A stretch of 64,000 bases of DNA, from contig NZ_JAJUBC010000019.1 of assembly GCF_028683095.1 (NCBI RefSeq), positions 1 through 64,000 on the forward strand. The letters are read 5' to 3'. How positions within the stretch are numbered: the first letter of the stretch is position 1; each line of letters starts with the position of its first letter. The notes under the pieces were generated by a model. The model searched no databases. It was given only the letters and a program-made list of their open reading frames with translations, and was not told the origin of the DNA. Positions 46,114 through 54,312 of the stretch are shown here, piece by piece. Source of the stretch: Enterovibrio gelatinilyticus (GTDB lineage: Bacteria; Pseudomonadota; Gammaproteobacteria; Enterobacterales; Vibrionaceae). A program made the position numbers and the translations under genes.

Positions 46114-46889
46114 GAAAAACTCCATTTATGTTTTAAGGGTGATCTTATTTTAATGATTCGCTTGAAATTAAATGTAAGGATTTCTGGCCAGTGCCGAATC
46201 TCATGTTTATTCTCAAGTTAGGAAATAAGATATAACTGATATTTAAATATATCCACCAACTAATTCAAGGGTTTATTTTTCACTTTTAATACCAATTCTT
46301 ATTGTTGAGCTATCTCTTGTATGGTTACTGGTGTTTTTATAGCTAACTTGTTGAGTATTAATGGTTGTGTAATGTGATAAATGTAACTAAATAATATATG
46401 CAACAAGGCCCAAAGTCTAAATATGCGATCAGCTGAGACAGTGATGAATATTTTTATAAACAAGACTTCTATCACACAAAAACGGAGATGTTTATCTAAC
46501 CCAATAATAGTTTTTATTGGTTTATCTTTAATTAATCACCAAGTTTCCATTAACAATTACTCCTGGTGACAGATAATCCAGTCATTTATGGTGAATGTTT
46601 GTACAGCGAATTCACATTTGGAATATACGCTAAGTGTCCATTGCCTCATGCTTATTGTCTAAAATGTCGGCTTTTAGATATTTTTCTTTACACGAAAATA
46701 AGATGGTCATATGAAATCAATGACTTATATGTTCAGGCGAGATTATCAAAATTATACGAGCAATAGCCATCTTTCTATACGCGTTATAGGGTAACTTTTC
46801 TGATTATTTATTCATTGGGTGCGAAGGTGCCAAACAACCTGAAGAAGTATGGTCAGGCTGTTTGGATTGTTGCTTGCACGTGCTGGATA
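46114..46889. other. AT-rich intergenic region upstream of flp
   Basis: About 776 bases between flp and the YeeE pair, very AT-rich and without a credible gene. A GTG frame at 46566-46766 lacks a ribosome binding site and any recognisable pattern. The flp promoter must lie on the minus strand here. I looked for a sigma-54 element with GG-N10-GC and found none. A repeat hairpin sits at 46830-46865. Confidence 0.7.
46830..46865. repeat. Dispersed CAACCTGA element, copy B (hairpin)
   Basis: CCAAACAACCTGA and TCAGGCTGTTTGG form a 13-bp inverted repeat with one G-U mismatch around a 10-base loop, 25 bases past the YeeE-pair stop. No T run follows, so it is a repeat rather than a plain terminator. 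Confidence 0.7.
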
Positions 46890-47336
46890 TCAGTGATGTG
46901 CTGGGAGCGAGGAAGGAGAAGGTTTTGTGGTGATTACATTGACAAAGTACATCCCAATCACCGCACTTAATACAAACAAGAACACGATGCTTGATCCAGA
47001 GCCTAATGCAGTGATGGCAGGTCCTGGGCAAATTCCCACCAGCCCCCACCCCACACCAAATAGCGCAGCACCAGAAATTAACTTTGCGTCCAGCGCAGTA
47101 CTCTCATTGACGCAGAAGGTGTCAGCCAACAATGGCTTGGCTTGTTTACGAACTAAGAAGAAATAACCTGGCATAAAGACCAATAAAGCGCCACCCATTA
47201 CAAAAGCCAAGTTGGGATTCCATTGTCCGAATATATCGAGAAAGCCAATGACATTGGCAGGGTTAACCATGCCAGAAATCATCATACCTAGGCCAAACAG
47301 CAAGCCTGAAAATAGCGCAATAGCGTGATTAAACAT
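46890..47336 (-). CDS. YeeE/YedE (DUF6691-type) membrane protein, second of a pair
   Basis: 148 residues, about four membrane segments. GLLFGLGMMISGMVNPANVIGFLD and GWGLVGICPGPAITALGSGS (the conserved Cys-Pro-Gly) mark the second half of a split YeeE/YedE transporter, often linked to thiosulfate or other sulfur uptake. Start ATG 47336 has AAGGAGATAAG upstream. Confidence 0.88.
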   Translation of the reverse strand: MFNHAIALFSGLLFGLGMMISGMVNPANVIGFLDIFGQWNPNLAFVMGGALLVFMPGYFFLVRKQAKPLLADTFCVNESTALDAKLISGAALFGVGWGLVGICPGPAITALGSGSSIVFLFVLSAVIGMYFVNVITTKPSPSSLPAHH

Positions 47337-47346
47337 CCTTATCTCC

Positions 47347-47772
47347 TTAGGCGTGAAGACGCACAAATACTGTTAAAAAGGCTGTACCCATGAAAATGAG
47401 CGTGGCGACGATTGAGCGTTTAGACAAGCGGCCCATACCGCAAATTCCGTGACCGCTGGTACACCCATTTGCTAGACGAGTACCAATACCGACCAGTAGT
47501 CCCGCTGCAACGGCAAGAAGCGGGGAGGTACCTCCTGAAACAGAGGAAAAATCTGGGTAGGTAAACCCAACAAGAGGTGAAATAACGCCCGCAATGATCA
47601 TGCCGCCGAGAAAGAGTAGACGCCAAGCAACGTCAGATTGACGAGGTTTAAGTAGCCCGCCAACAATGCCGCTGATGCCAGCGATACGACCGTTGAAGGC
47701 CAATAGTGTTAGCCCCGATACGCCGAGCAACATACCCCCAAGCAATGCTTCCCAAGGGATTCCAAATGACAT
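47347..47772 (-). CDS. YeeE/YedE family membrane protein, first of a pair
   Basis: 141 residues with about four membrane segments. LLGGMLLGVSGLTLLAFNGRIAG and GTRLANGCTSGHGICGMGRLS carry the family cysteines, which in thiosulfate transporters relay the substrate. Start ATG 47772 follows AGGAG; the GTG/TTG extension is unlikely. It overlaps no gene and is followed by its partner after 10 bases. No rhodanese or ArsR-type gene is beside it, unlike many such pairs. Confidence 0.88.
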   Translation of the reverse strand: MSFGIPWEALLGGMLLGVSGLTLLAFNGRIAGISGIVGGLLKPRQSDVAWRLLFLGGMIIAGVISPLVGFTYPDFSSVSGGTSPLLAVAAGLLVGIGTRLANGCTSGHGICGMGRLSKRSIVATLIFMGTAFLTVFVRLHA

Positions 47773-47972
47773 AGATACTCCTGTTATTTCCGTCTTCAAG
47801 GCTGAGCGAGTCTCATCAACAGCACTTCCATGGAAACCAATCTTATAGAACACCAAATTTAAGTCAATGCTAATTTAGTGTTTATTAAATTAATAATATC
47901 TAATATATGACAGGGTATGCGATCTCGCCACTCGATTGCGCTGAGATATTGGGCCTTGTTAATCGAGTATTT

Positions 47973-47986
47973 TCAGGTTGGTTGGG
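47973..47986. repeat. Dispersed CAACCTGA element, copy D (one arm)
   Basis: TCAGGTTGGTTGGG is the reverse complement of the repeat arm CCCAACCAACCTGA. The second arm is not evident, so it may be a relic. Confidence 0.45.
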
Positions 47987-48074
47987 GGCTATCGCACATG
48001 GAAAAGGGCTGAGGGCTGAGGGTTAGCTGACAACGGATAACCATCCACTGACAATAACTATAGGGGCAGAATAG

Positions 48075-48105
48075 AAAATACCACTCTCTAAAGGAGTGGT
48101 ATTTT
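48075..48105. terminator. Strong terminator-like hairpin in a divergent promoter region
   Basis: Perfect 12-bp stem AAAATACCACTC / GAGTGGTATTTT with a 7-base loop and TTTTC after it. It follows no gene: the nearest genes start away from it. It lies 88 bases before the DUF4399 start. Confidence 0.7.
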
Positions 48106-48192
48106 CTTGTCAAAGTCCCATTTCCTGACACTTATCCCCGTCAAACATCAGTCATGCTGATGTAAGCCAGAAAGCTTTCTAATGGGGACACT

Positions 48193-48618
48193 ATGAAATA
48201 CACAATCCTATCTGCATTTTTGCTAGTAACCGCTACTTTATTGCCTTCATCGTTACTTGCAGCCACCCCATCGGCTGCTGATGCGGAGGTTTATTTTGTA
48301 ACGCCTAAAGATGGTGAAACCGTACCGGAGACATTCAAAGTGGTATTCGGTTTGAAAGGCATGGATGTTTCGCCTGCGGGTAATAATCAGCCCAACTCAG
48401 GGCACCATCACTTGTTGATTGATGTCGACTCACTAGCGGATTTCTCGTTGCCTTTGCCAGCGAATGACAATGTTAGGCACTTTGGTGGTGGGCAAACTGA
48501 AACCATGATGACCTTGCCAAAAGGCAAGCACACACTGCAATTGTTGCTGGGAGATTACTTACATATTCCCCATCACAAACCCGTGATTTCAGAAAAAATC
48601 ACCATCACGGTTCAGTGA
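48193..48618 (+). CDS. DUF4399 periplasmic protein
   Basis: 141 residues with a signal peptide (MKYTILSAFLLVTATLLPSSLLAA). The DUF4399 pattern is clear: VYFVTPKDGETVPETFKVVF, NSGHHHLLID, HFGGGQTETMMTLPKGKHTL and LLGDYLHIPHHKPVISEKI. The His-rich sites suggest metal binding, but the function is not known to me. A terminator follows. Confidence 0.88.
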   Translation: MKYTILSAFLLVTATLLPSSLLAATPSAADAEVYFVTPKDGETVPETFKVVFGLKGMDVSPAGNNQPNSGHHHLLIDVDSLADFSLPLPANDNVRHFGGGQTETMMTLPKGKHTLQLLLGDYLHIPHHKPVISEKITITVQ

Positions 48619-48629
48619 TAGACAAAGAA

Positions 48630-48663
48630 AAACCGCTGCACTCTCAGCAGAGTACAGCGGTTT
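48630..48663 (+). terminator. Terminator after the DUF4399 gene
   Basis: Two-part stem AAACCGCTG / CAGCGGTTT and inner ACTCT / AGAGT, starting 11 bases after the stop. The T run is short on the plus strand; on the minus strand a longer T run follows, but no gene is close there. Confidence 0.7.
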
Positions 48664-48784
48664 GATAACATGCGAAATGGCGCTCTTATAACAATCGCAT
48701 TGGTGCTCATAAAGCAATTGTATTGGTGCTCTTAAAACAAGAGTGGAGCCACATGGCGTTTTGTGGCTCAGTGTTGAAGAGCCG

Positions 48785-49444
48785 CTATTGGCCGCGACCG
48801 CAGACCATAACGACAATGGTGCGAATCATAATGTGCAGGTCCATTTTCAGCCAGCTTGTTGGTGAGGTTAAAGAAAGCGCATATGAGTGGTCAAACCCCA
48901 CTTTAGAACGCACATCATCAATGCAGGTATCATAACCTTGATTGACTTGAGCCAGTCCAGTGATCCCCGGCGTCACGCCATAAGTACGCTCGGCAAAGTA
49001 TGGGATCGCGTTTTCCAATTTTTGGTAGAAGCCAGGACGTTCTGGACGAGGGCCAATAATAGACATATCACCGACTAAAACGTTAATAAACTGAGGGATC
49101 TCGTCCAAGCGGGTTTTTCTTAGGAAACGCCCAACACGGGTCACTCGTGGGTCAGTTTTTGTTGCCCACGTTGCACCTGTTACGCTTTCGGCGTCGGTAC
49201 GCATAGTGCGAAATTTGATCATCGGGAACAGCAAGCTTTTATCCGGTAGTGCGCGACCAATTCGCATTTGGCTGAAGAACACGGGTCCACGGCTGTCGAG
49301 TTTGATGGCGAGGGCTATCAAAGGGAACAGTGGCAGAGTTAGGGCTAAGCCAATCAGAGAAAACAGAATATCAAAACCACGCTTTGCTTTTGCCGTTACT
49401 GGGCTGATATCGCTATTTACGTTCAAGTTCATGCTGATATTCAT
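48785..49444 (-). CDS. sypR: Exopolysaccharide initiating sugar transferase (SypR-like)
   Basis: 219 residues of the bacterial sugar transferase family, which links the first sugar phosphate to undecaprenyl phosphate. Membrane segment at about 25-48, then KRGFDILFSLIG, FRTMRTDAES, RKTRLDEIPQFINVL and GPRPERPGF, the usual catalytic core. Start overlaps the upstream stop by 4 bases. The symbol is assigned by position as the last gene of a syp-type locus. Confidence 0.9.
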   Translation of the reverse strand: MNISMNLNVNSDISPVTAKAKRGFDILFSLIGLALTLPLFPLIALAIKLDSRGPVFFSQMRIGRALPDKSLLFPMIKFRTMRTDAESVTGATWATKTDPRVTRVGRFLRKTRLDEIPQFINVLVGDMSIIGPRPERPGFYQKLENAIPYFAERTYGVTPGITGLAQVNQGYDTCIDDVRSKVGFDHSYALSLTSPTSWLKMDLHIMIRTIVVMVCGRGQ

Positions 49445-50679
49445 AGTGATTTATCCTTATTAGAAGTCTTTGAATCCTCAGAAACACGAGTCCATCGTCC
49501 TGTCTCTAAACCTGTGATGTAACGCAATGTACCAATTAGGTTCGCAGTGTGACCTGTCACTAAGTATTGCAGAGCTTTTGCAATACTGCCTTTGGGTTGA
49601 TAGCCAGCGACGCGGCATAAGCCAACCGCAAGGTAAATGGTTATTTGTCCTGTCATTGCTAGAGCAAAGAAGTTGTTTGATGGTGCGAGCAGTGCGCTAC
49701 CCAATAAAGCGGTAACCATGAAAAACGGCATGAGCACTCGCAGGCCTTTACCTGATGCAAACGTAAAGGCTATGCCGCCACGCAGGGGGTTGAGCAGTGG
49801 CAGCAAACGCATCAGTTGTTGGCAGTTACCCGCGCCGATACGAAGGCGGCGACGAAAATCTTGATGCGCATTTGTTGGCTCAAGTTCGACAGCTTGAATC
49901 GTTTCGTTAATATCGGCACGAAAGCCTTTCTTGACGATTTGCATCGGTAGAACGAAATCATCATTGATGGTGTCGGGAGCTAAAGGCGTGAACAGTTCGC
50001 GGCGAATGAAATATAGTGCGCCATGTGCGCCCAGTGATGAGCCTAATTGCGCTTCATTGCGTTGAATTGTGCTTTGGTAGTCCCAGTATTTTTGTTCGCC
50101 ATCGGCAGCGTTGATTAAGCAGTAACGACTGTTCAGTACGCCAACATTTGCGTCACTAAAGTGATGTGCTGCGATGTAGAAGGCATCGATTGAAACCAGA
50201 GCTGAAATGTCACTCAGAGCGACAATATCGCCTTGAATGAGTGGCATGGTGTTATTGATAACAGCCACCTTGCCCGCGTTGTGTTCATATTCAATCACAG
50301 TGACGTTAAGATGTTTGCACAGTGCTTCTTCAGCAGTTTGACGTGCAATGTCAGCGGTCTTGTCTGTGCAGCCGTCACATGCGAGTACCACATGTACTTT
50401 ATTGCTCGGGTAGTCCAATGCGGCGAGGTTTCGGATCTTGTCGGCAATCCATTTTTCTTCATTATAAGCGGGCATTAGGACACTGATCGTTGGTAAGTCG
50501 ATGTCGTTTGCACTGCTGCGATAGCCGCGAACAGGCGTTGTTTGTGTTGTAGCGCCCTTTTCTGCTGACGTTAAAGGCTTACGCACTAAGATTTTCAGCA
50601 GTAGCGGATAACCCACGTGGTGGTAGATCACTAAAATGATACTGGCTGTGGTTAGCCAAAAAGTGATTTCATGCGCCAT
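49441..50679 (-). CDS. sypQ: Family 2 glycosyltransferase (SypQ-like)
   Basis: 412 residues. A membrane helix at the N-terminus and several near the C-terminus frame a GT-A domain: ISVLMPAYNEEKWIADKIRN, ACDGCTDKTADIA, a DIS acceptor motif (ALSDISALVS) and INDDFVLPMQIVKKGF, with RRRLRIGAGNCQQ replacing QxxRW. It adds a sugar from the cytosolic face, perhaps processively. Overlaps its neighbours by 4 and 11 bases. Symbol by gene order. Confidence 0.87.
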   Translation of the reverse strand: MAHEITFWLTTASIILVIYHHVGYPLLLKILVRKPLTSAEKGATTQTTPVRGYRSSANDIDLPTISVLMPAYNEEKWIADKIRNLAALDYPSNKVHVVLACDGCTDKTADIARQTAEEALCKHLNVTVIEYEHNAGKVAVINNTMPLIQGDIVALSDISALVSIDAFYIAAHHFSDANVGVLNSRYCLINAADGEQKYWDYQSTIQRNEAQLGSSLGAHGALYFIRRELFTPLAPDTINDDFVLPMQIVKKGFRADINETIQAVELEPTNAHQDFRRRLRIGAGNCQQLMRLLPLLNPLRGGIAFTFASGKGLRVLMPFFMVTALLGSALLAPSNNFFALAMTGQITIYLAVGLCRVAGYQPKGSIAKALQYLVTGHTANLIGTLRYITGLETGRWTRVSEDSKTSNKDKSL

Positions 50680-51751
50680 GACAAAGCCCCTCAGTCAAAG
50701 AATCGTAAGCACTTGCCATTGTGCGAATATCCGCGTGATTAGTGACAAATGTTCGAGGGTTTGATGACACAGCGTTGTGGAGGCAGTGAGTGATTTTTTC
50801 AGCCATGTCGCTTGCATCACCTGCTGTCATGAGGCATCCCGACTCTGGACATAGTGTTTCGCTTGCGCCGCCGACATTGGTTACTGCCGTAGGGATGCCA
50901 CATGCTTGTGCTTCCAATGGTGCGAGAGGGAAACCTTCGTTGAAGGATGGTAGGCAGAACAGGTCGAGTGACTGATAGAACTTCGGCATGTTTTCAACAT
51001 GACCGAGAAAATGAACGCGGTCGCTGAGGTTGAGTGTTTTAGCTTTGTCTTTCAACATGACTTCCATCGAACCTGAGCCAGCAATGGCAAGGTGAATGTG
51101 GTTAGGTAACTCCGTCATGGCTGAGATAAGTACAGCATGGCCTTTGACTTCTTCAAGGCGCCCACTTGCGCCAATGAGCTTGATGGCATTGGGCAGTTTC
51201 ATCGCAGCGCGGGCTGTTGGTTTGTGACCGGGAATATATTTTGACGTATCAACACCATTCTTGATGACGCGCACATCTTGCATGCCTGACAGGGAAGAGA
51301 GTGAATGAGCCACGATATCGGCATCTGCCACGCAAACTGGTGTTCCAAACAAAGACACAATACGATGTAAAACTTGGTGACGTTTGTTGCTGTAGTGCCA
51401 TGCATCGTGTTCTGTGTGTACATGGGGGATGCGGTTAAGAAAGGCGGCAAGACCACCATAAAAGTACGGACCAATATGGTGGGTATGAATGAGGTCAGCG
51501 TCCAGCGACGATAAAACTCTTTTCAACGTCATAATGGTTGAAAGCGAGAGCCCTGGCGCCTTGTTTAAGAACACTAGCTGATCTTTGAACTCTCGAAGTC
51601 TTGGCCATGCGGCAATCGCGGTTTCAGCATCTCCTTCGAGGCTGACAATTTTCATTGCATCACCGTGGTGCGAGAATTTCATCAATTCCAAGGCCATGAC
51701 TTCGAGTCCGCCTGGTTTGAGATGTTGCACGACTTGAACAATGGTCTTCAT
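50669..51751 (-). CDS. sypP: Family 4 glycosyltransferase (SypP-like)
   Basis: 360 residues of GT-B fold: VVQHLKPGGLEVMALEL at the N-terminus, DLIHTHHIGPYFYGG, and C-terminal SFNEGFPLAPLEAQACGIPT with the EX7E-type nucleotide-sugar motif. Cytosolic. First gene of the P-Q-R set, 41 bases after a sigma-54 type element. Symbol by gene order. Confidence 0.88.
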   Translation of the reverse strand: MKTIVQVVQHLKPGGLEVMALELMKFSHHGDAMKIVSLEGDAETAIAAWPRLREFKDQLVFLNKAPGLSLSTIMTLKRVLSSLDADLIHTHHIGPYFYGGLAAFLNRIPHVHTEHDAWHYSNKRHQVLHRIVSLFGTPVCVADADIVAHSLSSLSGMQDVRVIKNGVDTSKYIPGHKPTARAAMKLPNAIKLIGASGRLEEVKGHAVLISAMTELPNHIHLAIAGSGSMEVMLKDKAKTLNLSDRVHFLGHVENMPKFYQSLDLFCLPSFNEGFPLAPLEAQACGIPTAVTNVGGASETLCPESGCLMTAGDASDMAEKITHCLHNAVSSNPRTFVTNHADIRTMASAYDSLTEGLCHGA

Positions 51752-51791
51752 GACAACCTCGTTGAGAATGACTGAGTATTGCTATGAATAA

Positions 51792-51807
51792 AGCAGAAGG
51801 CGTGCCA
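51792..51807 (-). promoter_or_regulatory. Sigma-54 -24/-12 promoter before the sypP-like gene
   Basis: Minus strand reads CTGGCACGCCTTCTGCTT: -24 GG and -12 GC separated by exactly 10 bases, with full TGGCACG consensus. It lies 41 bases before the start at 51751. V. fischeri has a SypG-dependent sigma-54 promoter at the same place. Confidence 0.8.
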
Positions 51808-51879
51808 GTTTTTATGTTTAATCTAACGCTTTGTTTTTATATGAAAAAAATAAAATAGGGTATTGTGCCTCTCGTATTC

Positions 51880-51894
51880 TTCTCATAATGAGAG
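51880..51894. promoter_or_regulatory. Inverted repeat, candidate SypG-type enhancer
   Basis: TTCTCATAATGAGAG, about 75 bases upstream of the -24 element. The left half equals the TTCTCA of the V. fischeri SypG enhancer as I recall it (TTCTCA-N3-TGC). A very similar CTCTCA-N3-TGAGAG is at 61977. Confidence 0.5.
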
Positions 51895-51905
51895 TCGCTT
51901 TGACC

Positions 51906-51929
51906 GTTAACGCGTTAACGCGTTAACGC
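51906..51929. repeat. Triple GTTAACGC tandem at the end of the DUF4091 gene
   Basis: Three perfect copies of the 8-mer GTTAACGC, made of the palindromes GTTAAC and ACGCGT. The last ones form the final codons and stop of the DUF4091 gene. Confidence 0.7.
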
Positions 51930-54275
51930 GATAATCTTCTGTCGCCACGTTTCCAGTTGCTTTGAGGGGACAGCCAGCATGGCATTCCATGTGGTTGGGA
52001 CTTCTCGCTGAAGCTCAGTCAGTAGGCGTTTTGCATCAGGATTTGACGGCGCTTGGCGCTCTAGCCACAGTATCCAGCGGTAATCAGTAATACCCTGCAT
52101 GATGTCGTAAAGGGCAATGTTAATGTCAGGCTCTTCTGGGCAAGGATCGTTGGACGGGTAAAGGAACTGGACATCATATTCGCGTCCATCAGTGGGATCA
52201 AAAGGGTCTGCGGTTGGCATTCGACCGTGCCATTTCAAAAAACCATCAGCGTCTGATTGCCAAAGATAGAAGCCCGCGGCGGCGCGTGGGCTGGGTAAAT
52301 TGTACAACCAGACTTCACGATCATCTTCTTGTGTTTTTTGAATCTCGTCTTTGTCGATACCAAAACCGTCGTTGATCAGCACCAGATCGAACATTGATAG
52401 GTATTCTCTGTCTTCATCATGATTGAGGTGTCCGGCCAGTTTGGCTGACGGCGCAAACATGGAAAACTGACGATGCATGTCTTTAAACATATCAAGATTG
52501 CCGGGGTTGCTCGGTTCATCGGCAATGGACCAGTAGGGGGTGTGTTGAAGTCGACGTTTGTACTGAGACTCAATTTGCGAAATCACGTTGGCAGCACCGC
52601 CTGTGCCTAAAGATTGAGTAAGCCGCTTGGCGGAAGTATACGACATGGTCGCATTGAACCCCATTTCGTTGAGCTTGTTAGATAACGAATCGAATTCAGC
52701 CTGCGCCTCTTCATTGCTGGGGGTAGGGTAAGGCGGAGAAATACCCGTTAAGCCGAGTTTTCTTAGGAAGGTGAGATCACACAGCATGGCTTGTTGACCT
52801 AGTGGGGCTATCTCTTTGAACCAACCAAAATGTACGGGTTGCTCAAGATAGATGCCGACAGGTTTTTCCATATCAGGGAGAGCAACGTTGATAACGTCGA
52901 TAGAAAACGTCTTATTGAGCGTCTTTCCTTGCAACATGACCGACAGTTCGCCTTGGTAGATGCCGGGCGGCGTACCTTCAGGGACATCCACACGCACTAC
53001 CATTTTTCTTGGCATCGCGACGCCATGATTTTCTGGCATTAACCCGTGGCGCAAAAAATCATCATTGGCTTCGAGTAAGGTTGAGGACAAATGTGTGCGC
53101 GTTAGTTGCCATTGGCTCCAATGCCAAATAGACGGAATTGCCAAGCCGTTCAACGACGGGTGGCGTAGCATGACCATTGGCGCACCTTTAAGGTTGCCTT
53201 GCTCGAAATCAAACTGAACAACGGCAGAGGTCCCCGGTGCCGCCGAGCTTGTTTGGTTGGCGGTGTTCAGGCGAGGTTGCCCACTCGGCCATTTCTTCCA
53301 ATTGGCGATAGGCCAATTTTTTTCCCACCATGCTTTTCGTTGACGGGTGAGCATGCTCAATATCAAAGGATTACTTTGAGGAACCGCAAGAATGCCGCTC
53401 AAAAACTGCGCATCGGTTGAGTCGCCACTTAACTTTAAGATAACGGGGCTACCATCGCTGGCAATATTAAAAGTGACGCGGTCACTTTTTCTTTCGCCAT
53501 AATGATGCCAACTGCTGCTGTTTGGTGATATCTCGGTATTTTGTCGACCGAGATACACAGAATCAATCCATTCAGTGGGTGATAAACGTTGCGTAAATAC
53601 TGACGTGCCATTTGCTGAAATGCGTCGTTCAAGAGGATGAGGCAAGTACTCCCATTCGCCTGCATCGCGAAGCCAAAGGGTGATTTGCCAATTTCCAGCG
53701 GGCAAAGGTAAAGCTGCGGTTTCAATACCACGGATACCGTCAACGGTTAAAGCATCAACGGCTTGTGCGCGTGCACCACGATCAATGGCATTCAACCCCC
53801 GCCCTGTGAGGAGGCCGGAAGTCATGGTGAGTGGCTGAAACCCTGGCCAAATGGCGCTACCTTCTGGGCCAAGATCCCACGCATATACGTTTTTACCAAG
53901 TGGTTTGGGTGTTTCAACTCGCGCTTGCGATAACGCAAAGCCGCGGGGGGCGTCACCCGTGAATACAATGATTTGCTCTAAGGCACTGAGGTCAAGTTGT
54001 TTACCACTGGGGGTACGAAGGCTTGCAAATGGGATCTGCAATTCAAATGCGCCTTTTGGGATCACGCGTTCTATGTTGGCGCGATCGGAGTAGCCAGGGT
54101 TAATGCTATCGTCAGCACGGACCACCACGATGACCTCATCTGAGGAGAGGTTATTACCGGACACCATCAATATGCTGGTTTGCGTGATGTTCGACAAATC
54201 CATTTTGTCGAGCCTTAGTTCTGCAAGCACGGGTGCGCAGAGTATAAGTGTGAGTGAAAGTAGCCAATATCTCAT
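51915..54275 (-). CDS. Secreted DUF4091 (GH123-like) protein in the exopolysaccharide locus
   Basis: 786 residues with a signal peptide (MRYWLLSLTLILCAPVLA). The C-terminal part (about 480-750) matches DUF4091, with YWSIADEPSNPGN holding the candidate acidic pair (DE), and LWQSDADGFLKWHGRM. GH123-like enzymes act on N-acetylhexosamine glycans, so it may trim or release the exopolysaccharide; that role is inference. It lies between the O- and P-like genes, where the V. fischeri syp locus has none as I recall. It follows sypO by 37 bases, in the same operon. Confidence 0.8.
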   Translation of the reverse strand: MRYWLLSLTLILCAPVLAELRLDKMDLSNITQTSILMVSGNNLSSDEVIVVVRADDSINPGYSDRANIERVIPKGAFELQIPFASLRTPSGKQLDLSALEQIIVFTGDAPRGFALSQARVETPKPLGKNVYAWDLGPEGSAIWPGFQPLTMTSGLLTGRGLNAIDRGARAQAVDALTVDGIRGIETAALPLPAGNWQITLWLRDAGEWEYLPHPLERRISANGTSVFTQRLSPTEWIDSVYLGRQNTEISPNSSSWHHYGERKSDRVTFNIASDGSPVILKLSGDSTDAQFLSGILAVPQSNPLILSMLTRQRKAWWEKNWPIANWKKWPSGQPRLNTANQTSSAAPGTSAVVQFDFEQGNLKGAPMVMLRHPSLNGLAIPSIWHWSQWQLTRTHLSSTLLEANDDFLRHGLMPENHGVAMPRKMVVRVDVPEGTPPGIYQGELSVMLQGKTLNKTFSIDVINVALPDMEKPVGIYLEQPVHFGWFKEIAPLGQQAMLCDLTFLRKLGLTGISPPYPTPSNEEAQAEFDSLSNKLNEMGFNATMSYTSAKRLTQSLGTGGAANVISQIESQYKRRLQHTPYWSIADEPSNPGNLDMFKDMHRQFSMFAPSAKLAGHLNHDEDREYLSMFDLVLINDGFGIDKDEIQKTQEDDREVWLYNLPSPRAAAGFYLWQSDADGFLKWHGRMPTADPFDPTDGREYDVQFLYPSNDPCPEEPDINIALYDIMQGITDYRWILWLERQAPSNPDAKRLLTELQREVPTTWNAMLAVPSKQLETWRQKIIALTR

Positions 54276-54312
54276 CGTCTCGCCTCATTCATACTTGTGT
54301 GTTTACGTGGAT

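Larger units (their letters stand above)
47773..48192. other. Divergent intergenic region YeeE pair / DUF4399
   Basis: 420 bases, no gene. An AT-rich stretch (about 47858-47910) precedes the YeeE pair and may hold its promoter or operator. A single arm of the dispersed repeat is at 47973-47986. A strong hairpin lies at 48075-48105. Confidence 0.6.

Noticed and set aside
46114-46300. Sigma-54 promoter before flp (GGCAC at about 46190).
   Set aside because: No GC lies 10 bases from the GG, so the -12 element is missing.
46566-46766. 66-codon GTG frame upstream of the Tad operon.
   Set aside because: No ribosome binding site, AT-rich composition like the surrounding noncoding DNA.
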